From: Ceratothoa steindachneri
Lineage: Eukaryota; Arthropoda; Malacostraca; Isopoda; Cymothoidae
Direction of reading: 5' to 3'
Assembly (NCBI GenBank): GCA_963969495.1
Contig: OZ018324.1
Coordinates: forward strand, 155,480,172-155,544,171
Length of the DNA: 64,000 nucleotides
A model generated the notes under the pieces. That model did no database searches. It worked only from the letters and a program-made list of their open reading frames with translations, and was not told where the DNA came from. Shown piece after piece: positions 54,761 to 64,000 of the stretch. Each line of letters begins with the position of its first letter. The stretch's first letter is position 1. Position numbers and translations under genes: made by a program.

Positions 54761-56376
54761 TTTATTTTTTAAGATTTTATAAAGCCGATCTGGCAACTGC
54801 CCACTTGGGCATAAGTCGCAGAAAAACACGACAGCCAAGAACTAGGCTACTTTAAAATAAAAATATGAAAACATAACAATGATATAAATTGGAAAAACTT
54901 AACAATCAGGAAGCAATCTCGGGCATCGGGGGAAGGTCCCCCTCGCCCCGGTGAAGGAGAGTGCAGCCTACAAAACAACAATAACAAACAAAAAGAACCT
55001 TAAATAAAGGGGAGGAGCCCAGCCTCCCCCCAAAAGTCAATGTGCACGAACTCGTCCCGAACACAAGGGACAGGCGGTAGCGACCCCGCCCATCCGGTAC
55101 CGGGACAGGTATCGTGCGCGAAGATCACCCAGACTGGGACATTCGACAAGAATGTGGCGAACAGTCTGGGGGACGACGCAGTCGTTGCAATAGGGCGCAG
55201 GCGAGCGCTCCATCAAATAGCGATGCGTCACACGAGTGTGCCCGATTCGGAGACGACAGAAAGCAACCTGAAGCCGCCGCGGCATTGGGGGATAGGTCCA
55301 TGGGAACAGTCGCGGCGCAATGGCTCGCAACTTTAAGTTCCCCTCGACTGTCTCCCATCTTCTTTGCCAAGCAGTCCGAAGAGCTGCCCGTATTCCTGCC
55401 ATGTAGTCAGTGTGAGGAAGAGCAAAACGCTGGTCCGGTAGCAGAGTCCTCGCGGACTCTTTGGCGCCCTCATCGGCGCGCTCATTCCCCGCAATTCCTA
55501 CATGTCCAGGAACCCAGCAGAAGATAATCTCGACATCTGCCCGGCTCGCCCAAACCGTGGCGTCACGGATATCGCGAACCAAGGGATGCGGAGATTCCAA
55601 TGCCAGAAAGCACCCAGGACGCTTTGTGAGTCGCTATAGATAACCATTCGTTCTCCGAACCGGGCACGTCGCGTAATCTCCCGTACCAAGTGGTGTATTG
55701 CCACCAGCTCGGCCGTGAAGACAGACGCAGCGCCTGGTAGAGCCCCGCAGACTTCAAACAGAGGGAATACGGCATGGAAGCCGACCCCCTCTTGGGACTT
55801 GGAGCCATCAGTATACACTGGCACGGTTCCAGCGTGACACGGTGTGTGCTCCAAAAAGGTCGAACGCAATACTCCCGGCGCTGTACAAACTTTGGGAGCA
55901 GAGGCGTGGCGACAAATAGCCAAATGTGGTACCCTCCAGGGTGGCGTCCTGGGCAGAACCAGGGGCGCCACCAGCCCGAGAGCTATATCTAGCTCTCGAA
56001 GGAGTTTCCTGGCCCTAAATCCAAAGGGCTTAGGGTATGACTGGCGTCTCTCGCGGCATAGGCACCATCGAGATCAGCTGCGGATGCAGTAAGAGCTGTT
56101 GGCGACTGAGGGAGGCGCCGGGCTCTCGCGTACAGGCGAGTGATGCACTGCACGAGGCACAGAGCGAGTGTCATCTCCCCAGCATCGACCAGCAGGCTCT
56201 CAATGGGGAAAGTGCGGAAGGCACCGGTCGCAAGGCGAAGGCCGGTGTGGTGGATCGAATCCAACTTCCGCAATAAACGCTCGGCTGCGGATGCATAAAA
56301 CTCGCATCCGTAGTCGAGCTTCGAACGAACAAAGGATCGATAAAAAAAGTAGGGCAGTAGCCCTATCAGCGCCCCA
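54761..56376 (-). mobile_element. Family 1 LINE copy E, 5'-truncated, joined to copy F
   Basis: It carries an A-rich tail (54761-54778), stem-loop at 54792-54819, 3' UTR and the end of ORF2 through RNase H to the thumb. It stops at CTATCAGCGCCCCA, exactly where the poly(T) of copy F begins. No separate target duplication is visible at the E/F joint. It shares with F the extra word GCGCCCCA, which copy A lacks, so E and F belong to one sublineage. Confidence 0.9.
55037..56273 (-). pseudogene. Family 1 ORF2 C-terminal part, copy E
   Basis: A nearly readable frame from the thumb (MRKLDSIHHTGLRLATGAFR) through RNase H contains YTDGSK, FTAELVAIHH, MVIYSDSQSVLGAF, with the usual Asp in this third motif, and GNERADEGAKESAR. 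It ends with CNDCVVPQTVRHILVEC. Only small indels interrupt it, near 55600 and 55990. It shows that the family's RNase H normally has Asp where copy F has Glu. Confidence 0.88.
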
Positions 56377-56394
56377 TTTTTTTTTATTTATTTA

Positions 56395-56440
56395 AGGGGC
56401 TATCTGGCGACTGCCGACTTAGGCATAAGTCGCCGTAAAA
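56395..56440 (-). promoter_or_regulatory. 3' terminal stem-loop of family 1
   Basis: The RNA (minus strand) would read GGCGACU, a UAU bulge, then GCC-(loop)-GGC, then AGUCGCC, about 20 bases before poly(A). In this copy the inner loop differs slightly (CGACTTA). The same structure is found at the 3' end of eight other insertions in the window. In other LINEs such stem-loops are the reverse transcriptase's template recognition site. Confidence 0.75.
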
Positions 56441-56561
56441 AAAAGCCTAGTTCTAGGATACTTTAAAAAATTAAACAGAAAACAATAAAAAGAAATAACA
56501 ATAACAATAACAAAGCAATAACAAAAACAATTACAAAAACAACAAGAACAATTAAATCGGG

Positions 56562-59500
56562 TTAAATAAAAGGGAGAAGGCCGGCCTCCCCCAAAAAGTC
56601 AATAAGTCCACCAGTCAAAGTACACGCACTCGTCCCGAGCACAAGGGACAGGCGGTAGCGACCCCGCCCATCCCGGTACCGGGACAGGTGTCGTGCGCGA
56701 AGATCACCCAGACTGGGACATTCGACAAGAATGTGCCCAACAGTCTGGGGGACGACGCAGTCGATGCAATAGGGCGCAGGCGAGCACTCCATCAGATAGC
56801 GATGCGTCACACGAGTGTGCCCGATTCGGAGACGACAGAAAGCAACCTGAAGCCGCCGCGGCATTGGGGGATAGGTCCATGGGAACAGTCGCGGCGCAAT
56901 GGCTCGCAACTTTAAGTTCCCCTCGACTGTCTCCCATCTTCTTTGCCAAGCAGTCCGAAGAGCTGCCCGTATTCCTGCCATGTAGTCAGTGTGAGGAAGA
57001 GCAAAACGCTGGTCCGGTAGCAGAGTCCTCGCGGACTCTTTGGCGCCCTCATCGGCGCGCTCATTCCCCGCAATTCCTACATGTCCAGGAACCCAGCAGA
57101 AGATAATCTCGACATCTGCTCGGCTCGCCCAAACCGTGGCGTCACGGATTTCGCGAACCAGGGGATGCGGAGATTCCAATGCCCCGAGAGCACTCAGGGC
57201 GCTTTGTGACTCGCTATAGATCACAATCCGGTCTCCGAACCGGGCACGTCGCGTAATCTCCCGTACCGAGTGGTGTATTGCCACCAGCTCGGCCGTGAAG
57301 ACAGACGCAGCGCCCGGTAGAGCCCCGCTGACTTCAAACAGAGGGGATACGGCGTGGAAGCCGACCCCCTCTTGGGACTTGGAGCCATCCGTATACACTG
57401 GCACGGTACCAGCGTGACACGATGTGTGCTCCAAAAAGGTCGAACGCAATACTCCCGGCGCAGTACAAGCTTTGGGAGCAGAGGCGTGGCGACAAATAGC
57501 CAAATGTGGTACCCTCCAGGGTGGCGTCCTGGGCAGAACCAGGGGCGCCACCGGCCCGAGAGTTATATCTACCTCTCGAAGGAGTTTCCTCGCCCTAAAC
57601 CCAAAGGGCTTAGGGTATGACTGGCGTCTCTCGGCGGCATAGGCACCATCGAGATCAGCTGCGGATGCAGTGAGAGCTGTTGGCGACTGAGGGAGGCGCC
57701 GGGCTCGCGTGTACAGGCGAGTGATGCACTGCACGCGGCGGAGAGCGAGTGGCATCTCCCCAGCATCGACCAACAGGCTCTCAATGGGGAAAGTGCGGAA
57801 GGCACCGGTCGCAAGGCGAAGGCCAGTGTGGTGGATCGAATCCACATTCCGCAATAAACGCTCGGCTGCGGATGCATAAAACTCGCATCCGTAGTCGAGC
57901 TTCGAGCGAACAAAGGATCGAAAAAAAAGTAAGGCAGTAGACCTATCAGCGCCCCAAGCGCTGAACGTCACGGAACGGAGAATGTCCATGGCGCGGGTAC
58001 AAGAGACCCTAAGGCTGCGAATATGAGCCTCCCAGGTGAGGCGTCAGTCGAATACAAGACCAAGGAAACGGTGCGACTCAACCACATCCAGGCGCACCCC
58101 ATTAAGAAACAAATCTGGGTCGGGGTGAAGCCGTGGATGGCGGCAGAAGTGCACCACCTTAGTCTTGGCCAAAGAAAACCGAAACCTGTGCGCTTCGGCA
58201 TAGCGAGAGAAGCGGTTCAATGCCTGTTGGAGTCGACATCTGGGCCGCGCCAAAAGAGATCGAAAGGTCGTCCACGTAGAGCGTAGGGAGAACATCTTCC
58301 GGCAGCACCGAGGTGATGCCGTTGATGCTCAGGGCAAAGAGTGTGACACTGAGGATACTTCCCTGCGGGACACCCTCTTCCTGCTCCTTTGGGGCGGAGA
58401 GGGCTCCCCCCACCCGTAAGAAGAATCGACGATCTCTCAAAAATTCAGATATAAACATTGGGAGGCGTCCCCTCGCCACCATCGTGTGGAGAGTCTCCAT
58501 GATACCGTATCGCCATGCGGTATCATAGGCCTTCTCCAGATCGAAAAACACCGTGGCGTAGTGCTGTCTAGGAAGGAAAGCCTCGCAGACGGCATTTTGA
58601 GAGTCGGAGCAGAGCATCCGACGTGGGGTGGAACTTGCGGAAGCCACACTGTGCAGAAGACAGATGGCCTCCGCTGTCCAGGAAAAAGGCTAATCTAACA
58701 TTTACCAATTTCTCCATCAACTTGCACACGCAAGAGGATAGAGAGATTGGGCGGAAACCGGTCGGAGTAGAGTGATCTCTCCCCGGTTTGCGAAAGGCGA
58801 GCACAGTAGCGATTCGCTAGGAGTCTGGGATAAGACTCTCCACCCAGATCCTGTTGAACAAATCTAACAGAAAGACCATGCCTCGTTCACCCAGGTGTCG
58901 AAGCATGGCGTACGGGACATCGTCCGGACTATGGGCGGTGTCCGCGCACGAAGCGAGAGCGGAGCGCAACTCACTCACAGTAAACTTGTCGTAGAAGGGT
59001 TCTCCACCTCTGGAGGTAAAGTCCAGCCGGCGGCCTACCGCGACATCACGACGTGCAATGAATGCTGGCGGAGCAGCATCCCGGCTAGAGAATACGGAAA
59101 AAGCGGTCGCTAAGGATTCCGCAACGGACGCGGGGTCCGAGATTGCGGTCCCATTCTCCTGGAGAACGGGAGGGGGGTCCTGCGAGAACTTGCCCCGAAT
59201 CCTTTTGAATCGCTTCTAAACCTCAGCTAAAGGGGTCTTCTCGTTAAGTGAAGACACGTATGCCCGCCAAGAAGAGCGGTGGGCGGGCTTCGAAATATAC
59301 CGGAACCTAGCCCTAGCCCGACGAAATTCAGCGACAGTGAAATCGTTCGGGAAGCGCTTATAGCGCATGTAGGAATAACGCTTCTGTTTGAGGGCCGTCT
59401 CGCACTCGGCCGACCAACATAGGAGTGGTCGACGTGCAAAAATAGTAGTCAGGCCCACGGTGATGAGGTTGCCGGAGAAGAACTCAACGGCCTCATCTAC

Positions 59501-60692
59501 CGACCTAAACTCCTCGACTGAGATAGAGAATTCAGTCATTTCCTGAAATTCAGGCCAGCGCGCCAGCGCCAAGCACCACCGAGGTCGGCTCTCAGGCGGC
59601 AGTTGCCCTAAAAATGATATTTCAATGGGAAAGTGATCACTACCATGGAGGTCATCGACCACCCCCCAATCAAAATCAGGCTGTGCATCCGAAGAGCACA
59701 AAGATAGGTCAAGGCAAGAAAATGAGGCGGTTCTCGGACAGTGATGCGTAAACTCATCCACGTTTAGGACACCCATCTCAAGCTCTTCGATCAGATCGGC
59801 AAGGACTTGTCCCCTGGGATTTATGGAGTAATCTCCCCAGAGAGGATGCCTGCCGTTCAGATTTCCAAGCAAGAGATAGGGCCTCGGCAACCGTGCCACG
59901 ACGCGGCGGGAGTCCCCCGCGTCGAAGTCAGCTGACGGTAGAATGTATGCAGAAATGATAGTATACCTCCTATCAAGGTGCAGCTGCACAGCCACTGCCT
60001 GAAAGGAGGTAACTAAAGAGAAAGGAAGAACGGAGACATCATGCCGGGTGTAAACCGCGCATCCCCCAGCCCGGCAATCCCGGAGTGGTGGGGTCGCAAG
60101 ACCTTTATACCCCGGGAGGGCAGGCAGGGGGCACGCGCCTAGCATGGTCTCCAGCAAAAAGATAGCTAACGGGGAACGGGACGAGACGAGACGAGACGAG
60201 ACTCCGCAACTCCTCCCAGTTGGCCCGGAGTCCACGGCAATTCCATTGAAGGAATATGCCCTCCAGGCCTAGCTCGGAGGAGACGCGGGGGCCCTCCTCG
60301 AACTGAAGCCCCTTACAGGAATGGCCGTACGCTTCCCGGGCGCTGTTGGCCGGACAAAGCGATGAAGGCGCTGTCGCCTTCGAGGACGTATTAGGGGAGG
60401 TTGGGCTCACCATGCGAGTCTTTTCCTCCCTCCACCTCGAAACCTTAGGCGGGCGTTGCGGCTTCGGAGGCGGGGGGCCCTCTTTTCGGGGAACCACCGT
60501 CTCTGAGCCACTCGTTCCACCTCGGGGCGTGAGCGAAGGAGCCGAAGCTCCTTTGTTGCTGTCCTCCTTTCGAGGGACAGCTTTAGGAACCCCGGAAGAT
60601 GGCCTAGCGACCATCTTCAGGGGTGTTGCCTCCTGTGTGTCTAACGATTCGGTGGAGGCGCGTGGCCGTTTCGCCTTACGGGAAACGGTCAC
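56562..60692 (-). pseudogene. Family 1 ORF2 (EN-RT-RNase H), copy F
   Basis: A Pro/Lys-rich linker (60692-60290) leads to the endonuclease: LQWNCRGLRANW, LLLGNLNGRHPLWGD, GSDHFPIEISF. The linker and RT (59500-58050) follow with FRPISLSSCVCKLMEK, DLEKAYDTAWRYGI, EGVPQGSILSVTLFALSING and the catalytic box YVDDLSISF. A 475-codon open frame (57989-56562) holds thumb, RNase H (D201 of YTDGSK, E234, E260, D313 of RADEGAK) and the zinc-like tail C408-x2-C411-x7-H419-x4-C424. Substitutions affect catalysis: Asn for Asp in the GDxN endonuclease motif (59861) and Glu for Asp at RNase H residue 260 (57210). Frameshifts lie near 60190, 58850, 58240 and 57950. Confidence 0.9.
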
Positions 60693-62703
60693 GCTGGGGG
60701 GAGAGGGGGAGCCCTGGTTTTAGCCAGGGTTGGGTGTGAACCCTTTTTGCCGCCAGCTTTACCAGGGGAGCGCCCGGGTTGAGTATAGCCCGTAGAAGGG
60801 CTCCGAATGGGCGCGGAAACAACCGTGCTCGTTGGCCTGGAGGGGCCAGGAGCAGAGGGTGCCTTTCTAACTATTGAGGCATATGACGTCCCAGGCAGAG
60901 CAAGGCGCACCAGGACCAAGTCCTTAGCCTCAGGGAATGAGAGTCGATCCTGGGCCTGAACGGCCAGGGTTTCTTTCTCCAGGAGATATGCACCACATTG
61001 CTTCGAAGAAGCGGGGTGCGGCTCTCCGCAATTTACAAAGTTGGCCACACACGATTTGGACTTATCGTGTGCGGCCTTGGAGGAATTTACACAAACTTCG
61101 GGTGACCCCGACTTTGCACGTCTACAACAACGATTCGTATGGCCGAAGCGGTGACAGTAATAGCACCGCCGCGGCAGTGGCATGAATGCCTTCACGCGGT
61201 AGCGGTACCAACCGGCACGCACCGACTCAGGGAGCTTGTCACAGTCAAACGTGACGAAGAGTGTAGGGGTGGGTCTCGAGGCCCCTCCCTGTTTTCTCAT
61301 CACACCTTCGACCTTGACCGCCCCATGGTCGGCCAGCTCTAGGGTGATGTCTTCAATGGAGTAGTCAACGAGTTCCCTCGCATAAACTACTCCTTTCACA
61401 AAGTTCATGGTAGAGTGCGGCGTCACACTCACCGGGGTGCCATCAAGTGTCCGAAGAGCACTTATCTTAGCCGCCTCGGCGGGATTCGCCGCATTCGCCA
61501 GAAGGCTCCCATCCGAGAAACGGGTCACCTTCGGCTGTCTACCAATTGCACGAGCTAATCCTCTCCTCTGATGGATCATGTTGCCCTTGACCAACATGGT
61601 GCCATCAGTGGAGCGAATAACAAGGAAGCGTTTGAAGCCAGCGGACTCGATAACGCCAGGTAACCTCTGAATCAGGGGCCCTGATGTCATCGAGGCACCG
61701 CCCTGTGCACTCTTCGTCTTTGTCATAGTCAGGGGCTCCGCACCCGGGGGGGCAGAGGGGCCGGATGTGCCGATCTTAGCTTGGTCGCTTGCCAAAGTGG
61801 CAGCAGACCCATCCGTCCCCGTAGCCCCCGCGGATGGAGAGGAGCCCCGATTCTTTTTAGTCTTTCTTGTCTTTTTCTTTTTTGGAGAGGAGGGCAGGGA
61901 ATGAACCCGCTTCTCACCTCCGCTGACAGAAGCCCCTAGGCCAGATGGACTGGCCTCAGCCAGGTCCTTCTCCGAAATAAAAAAGGTTGTGGTGGTCGCA
62001 GGGGCACCGGTCAGAGGAGATCCCTTCCCTCCTTGTACTGCTTCGGAGGCCCCAGCCGTTTGAGGAGGACCTTGCATTGGGGCGGATTCGAGTTCAGTGC
62101 TTGGCGCCGAGCCCGGATTCCCCCCCATGGAAGGCCCTACCGTCTGAGGCTGGGTTTCCTCAAGGACCATGTCTATCACAGGAGGGGCCACCAGTTGGCC
62201 ATCCCCTCCCAGGACATCGCAGGTCCCTCTGGCAGTATTGTCACTAGTCGGTGGTGTGGGGAGGCACAGGCCTTGAACCCGGAAAGGTTTAAAATTCTTG
62301 CCAGCAGGTCTTTTGAGGGAAGCGACCGAAGGGGCCTGGCTTCCCTCTCCCCCCTAAGGGGGTTTGCCCTACCGAGCCGCTTACACGAGGGGCGGTCGGC
62401 AATGGGCTGCCTGCTGGCTTTCTTGGCAGTCCCCTTACAAAGAAAAGGAGGGACTGCCGCTGGAAATAGGGAGGTGCCCGAAAGCTCCTCCAGAGAAGGG
62501 GGTGAGGGGGAGTCCCCTTCACCCGTAGGCGTAGGAGAGGAGTAAGCCTCCTCTCCGGTTAAAGAAATATGGAGGGTCCCCTGCGCAAGCACAGGGGGGG
62601 GGGGGACCTCCATTTTTTCGGAGGAGCTGCCCGAGGGCGGCTGCGTCGATGGAACAGGGAAAGTTGAGGGTTGGGTTTTTTTTGGTTGTTCATCTATGGG
62701 CAT
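60689..62703 (-). pseudogene. Family 1 ORF1 (gag-like), copy F
   Basis: The start ATG at 62703 (MPIDEQPKK) corresponds to that of copy A. The first part, to FKACASPHH, is separated by a 2-bp insertion near 62262 from a 500-codon open frame (62191-60689). That frame has a Pro/Gly/Ser-rich segment, a basic KKKKTRKTKK stretch, an RNA-binding-like core (FVIRSTDGT-like, HSTMNFVKGVVYARELVDY) and three knuckles: CYYCHRFGHTNRCC, then a degenerate CVNSSK...KSC, then NCGEPHPASSKQC. It stops with TGA at 60689, overlapping the start of the ORF2 frame. The intact family protein would be about 670 residues. Confidence 0.87.
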
Positions 62704-63231
62704 GGTGACCCTATTTGTTTAACGGGATGCAATCGCTCATCACCACTCGCAGTTGCCCGCACTGCAATAGGTGCTTACAGGCCTGGCAGAGCCAGGCGCC
62801 GCCATTTGGGACCACCCCTCCCGCCTGGTGGCCTGGCAGTCCATCGGCATGGCGGCTCCACCTTAGACGCGGCGTAAAAAGATAGATTGTGAAGAGGAGA
62901 GGAAAAGGGATGTGAGGAAGGTATGGGTGGGGATGAAGCAGGTTGTTAAAAAAAAAACATCCTGAACCGGAGCTCAGGGGTTAGGGAATGTTGTCCCCTC
63001 CCCCCTCAGCCCCGATCCGGGACGGTTGGATTGAGAAGAAGGTCAGCATCTACCCTGTGAAATTAGAGGCTGACCAGAGAAAGTTGTGGGAGAGGTTGTA
63101 TGAATAGCGACGAAGTAGGGGAGAAATACAGGCTCTCTGAAGGAAGGAAGAGTGGCTAAGCTAGGGCCGGACGGAGCGCTGGATTCCGTCAGCACGGCGG
63201 CCAGGATGGCAAACGCCGCGCCCCTTAATGG
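62704..63231 (-). promoter_or_regulatory. Family 1 5' UTR, copy F
   Basis: It aligns with 11186-11690 throughout. The 5' end reads CCATTAAGGGGCGCGGCG, the counterpart of CCCCGTAAGGGG in copy A. The antisense Pol III-like boxes are kept in part: CTCAGGGGTTAGGG (62973-62986) and AGCCCCGATCC (63009-63019). A conserved internal block, GCATGGCGGCTCCACC, lies near 62849. Confidence 0.55.
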
Positions 63232-63244
63232 GTCCCATGGAAGA

Positions 63245-64000
63245 GCACAAAGTTATGAATATATCCCCATGTCAACAACTCATAACCCCATCATGGCAAA
63301 ATACATTGCAGCTTATAGCAAAAGGCTTCTCCCACTGACTAGGATAAAAAGGAGTGACAACAGCCACCCTACTGCTGCTCTCGTACCTTTAAACATCAAG
63401 GTCAGGTTTTTCAATATCATTGTCTCTTACCAGAATTACAAAACCAATTCATTCACTTATATTCTTTCTCTCTGGAGCTAACCAGGGGTGAGGTCAGAAT
63501 TGATAAAGAAAGTTGGAAATGTTTAAAGAGGGGCATTGATGACCTGTTAGAGGCACCAATTTCTTGAGGCATGGTTGAAATGGTGACATTTACCACCACT
63601 GTCTATACCAGTTTTGCAAGCATCAAGAATGGGAGGGCACACATCCTCTGGATGTATGTTACATCTTGATCATGCTACACCTGAGATATCCATCCCCTTT
63701 GAAAAATTCTAACAGATGGTCAGTTAGTGGAAAGCAATGAATGATACTACTTGTTTCTTATAGCTCTCTGGGGGACACCCTAGTCAGTACCAGGGAAGCT
63801 CAAGTTTCAGTCAACCATTTATAGCAGACCTAAAAAGATCAATTCAAAAATGCTTGAGTGAAACTTAATTTCCCTGGTGGTGAATAGGGCATCGCCCCAG
63901 AGTGCTATATGAAGCAGGTGGTATTCATTGCTTTTAACTAACCATACCATCCATCCCCTTGTAGGGTGCTTACAAGGATATAAGTCACTGTAATTATCTT
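63245..64000. other. Region without a recognised gene
   Basis: It presumably continues the glycerol kinase intron that holds the E+F insertion. The final 45 bases (AGGGTGCTTACAAGGATATAAGTCACTGTAA) faintly resemble the family 1 3' stem-loop region, but too weakly to call. Confidence 0.55.

Larger units (their letters stand above)
56377..63231 (-). mobile_element. Full-length family 1 LINE copy F, youngest, inactive
   Basis: At 6.86 kb it runs from A tail (poly T with ATTTATTT at 56377-56395) and stem-loop (56406-56434) to the 5' end at 63231. It has ORF2 (60692-56562), ORF1 (62703-60689) and a ~528-bp 5' UTR. It is the best reference for the family. Candidate target duplications for the E+F composite are GTCCCAAGTAAGA (54748-54760) and GTCCCATGGAAGA (63232-63244), 11 of 13 matching. 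Defects include a pentanucleotide expansion, a ~14-bp deletion and catalytic substitutions. Confidence 0.93.

Noticed and set aside
63955..64000. Possible start of another LINE 3' end at the window edge
   Set aside because: Only AGGATATAAGTCACTGTAA resembles the family 1 stem-loop region; no poly(T) precedes it and the pairing arm is missing.

Overview
The window is a gene-poor, transposon-dense piece of an animal nuclear genome. An arthropod, most likely a crustacean, is my best guess. This rests on spliced exons, the mix of I/Nimb-like and Jockey-like LINEs, hAT, piggyBac and mariner relatives, and several transposon-borne protein families typical of aquatic invertebrates; no species marker is visible. 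No bacterial features, CRISPR arrays or intact RNA genes were found.

Host gene: four exons on the minus strand (54264-54358, 44111-44274, 31420-31553, 21270-21643) join in frame at GT-AG junctions. They encode the C-terminal part of a glycerol kinase, closest by eye to glycerol kinase 5, ending in a hydrophobic tail. Its three introns (about 10.0, 12.6 and 9.8 kb) are filled with mobile elements. The 5' exons were not found here.

Layout: 1-2560, low-information repeats with a tRNA-like SINE remnant. 2560-13570, a decayed LINE (family 2) split by a longer LINE (family 1 copy A, 5091-11690) with a 15-bp target duplication. 13571-15109, no gene apart from a 5S-like scrap. 15110-19742, a 4.6-kb TIR element carrying a five-exon gene of a family I cannot name. 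22020-26690, a decayed family 1 copy. 26858-26911, a 54-bp LINE insertion. 27195-29775, a Jockey-like LINE. 29777-33112, short repeats, an (AT)40 tract and a LINE fragment. 33294-35886, a hAT element. 36170-39775, a repeat carrying a degenerate satellite and a piggyBac element. 39888-40800, a 5S-like sequence split by a truncated LINE. 41307-43776, a multi-exon transposon-like pseudogene. 44585-47060, a family 1 copy split by a Jockey-like LINE. 47250-48960, a mariner-like pseudogene split by a LINE. 49037-49700, a LINE 3' end split by a hAT MITE. 50575-51509, an internally deleted mariner. 51560-53600, another unnamed transposase-like pseudogene. 54761-63231, two family 1 copies joined head to tail, the second full length.

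Family 1 dominates. Its transcript (minus strand) would carry a structured 5' UTR, a gag-like ORF1 with CCHC knuckles, an ORF2 with endonuclease, reverse transcriptase and RNase H, and a 3' end with a conserved stem-loop just before poly(A). Every copy here is broken. Together the copies show the family's life cycle: target duplications, severe 5' truncation, nesting, and a probable template jump.
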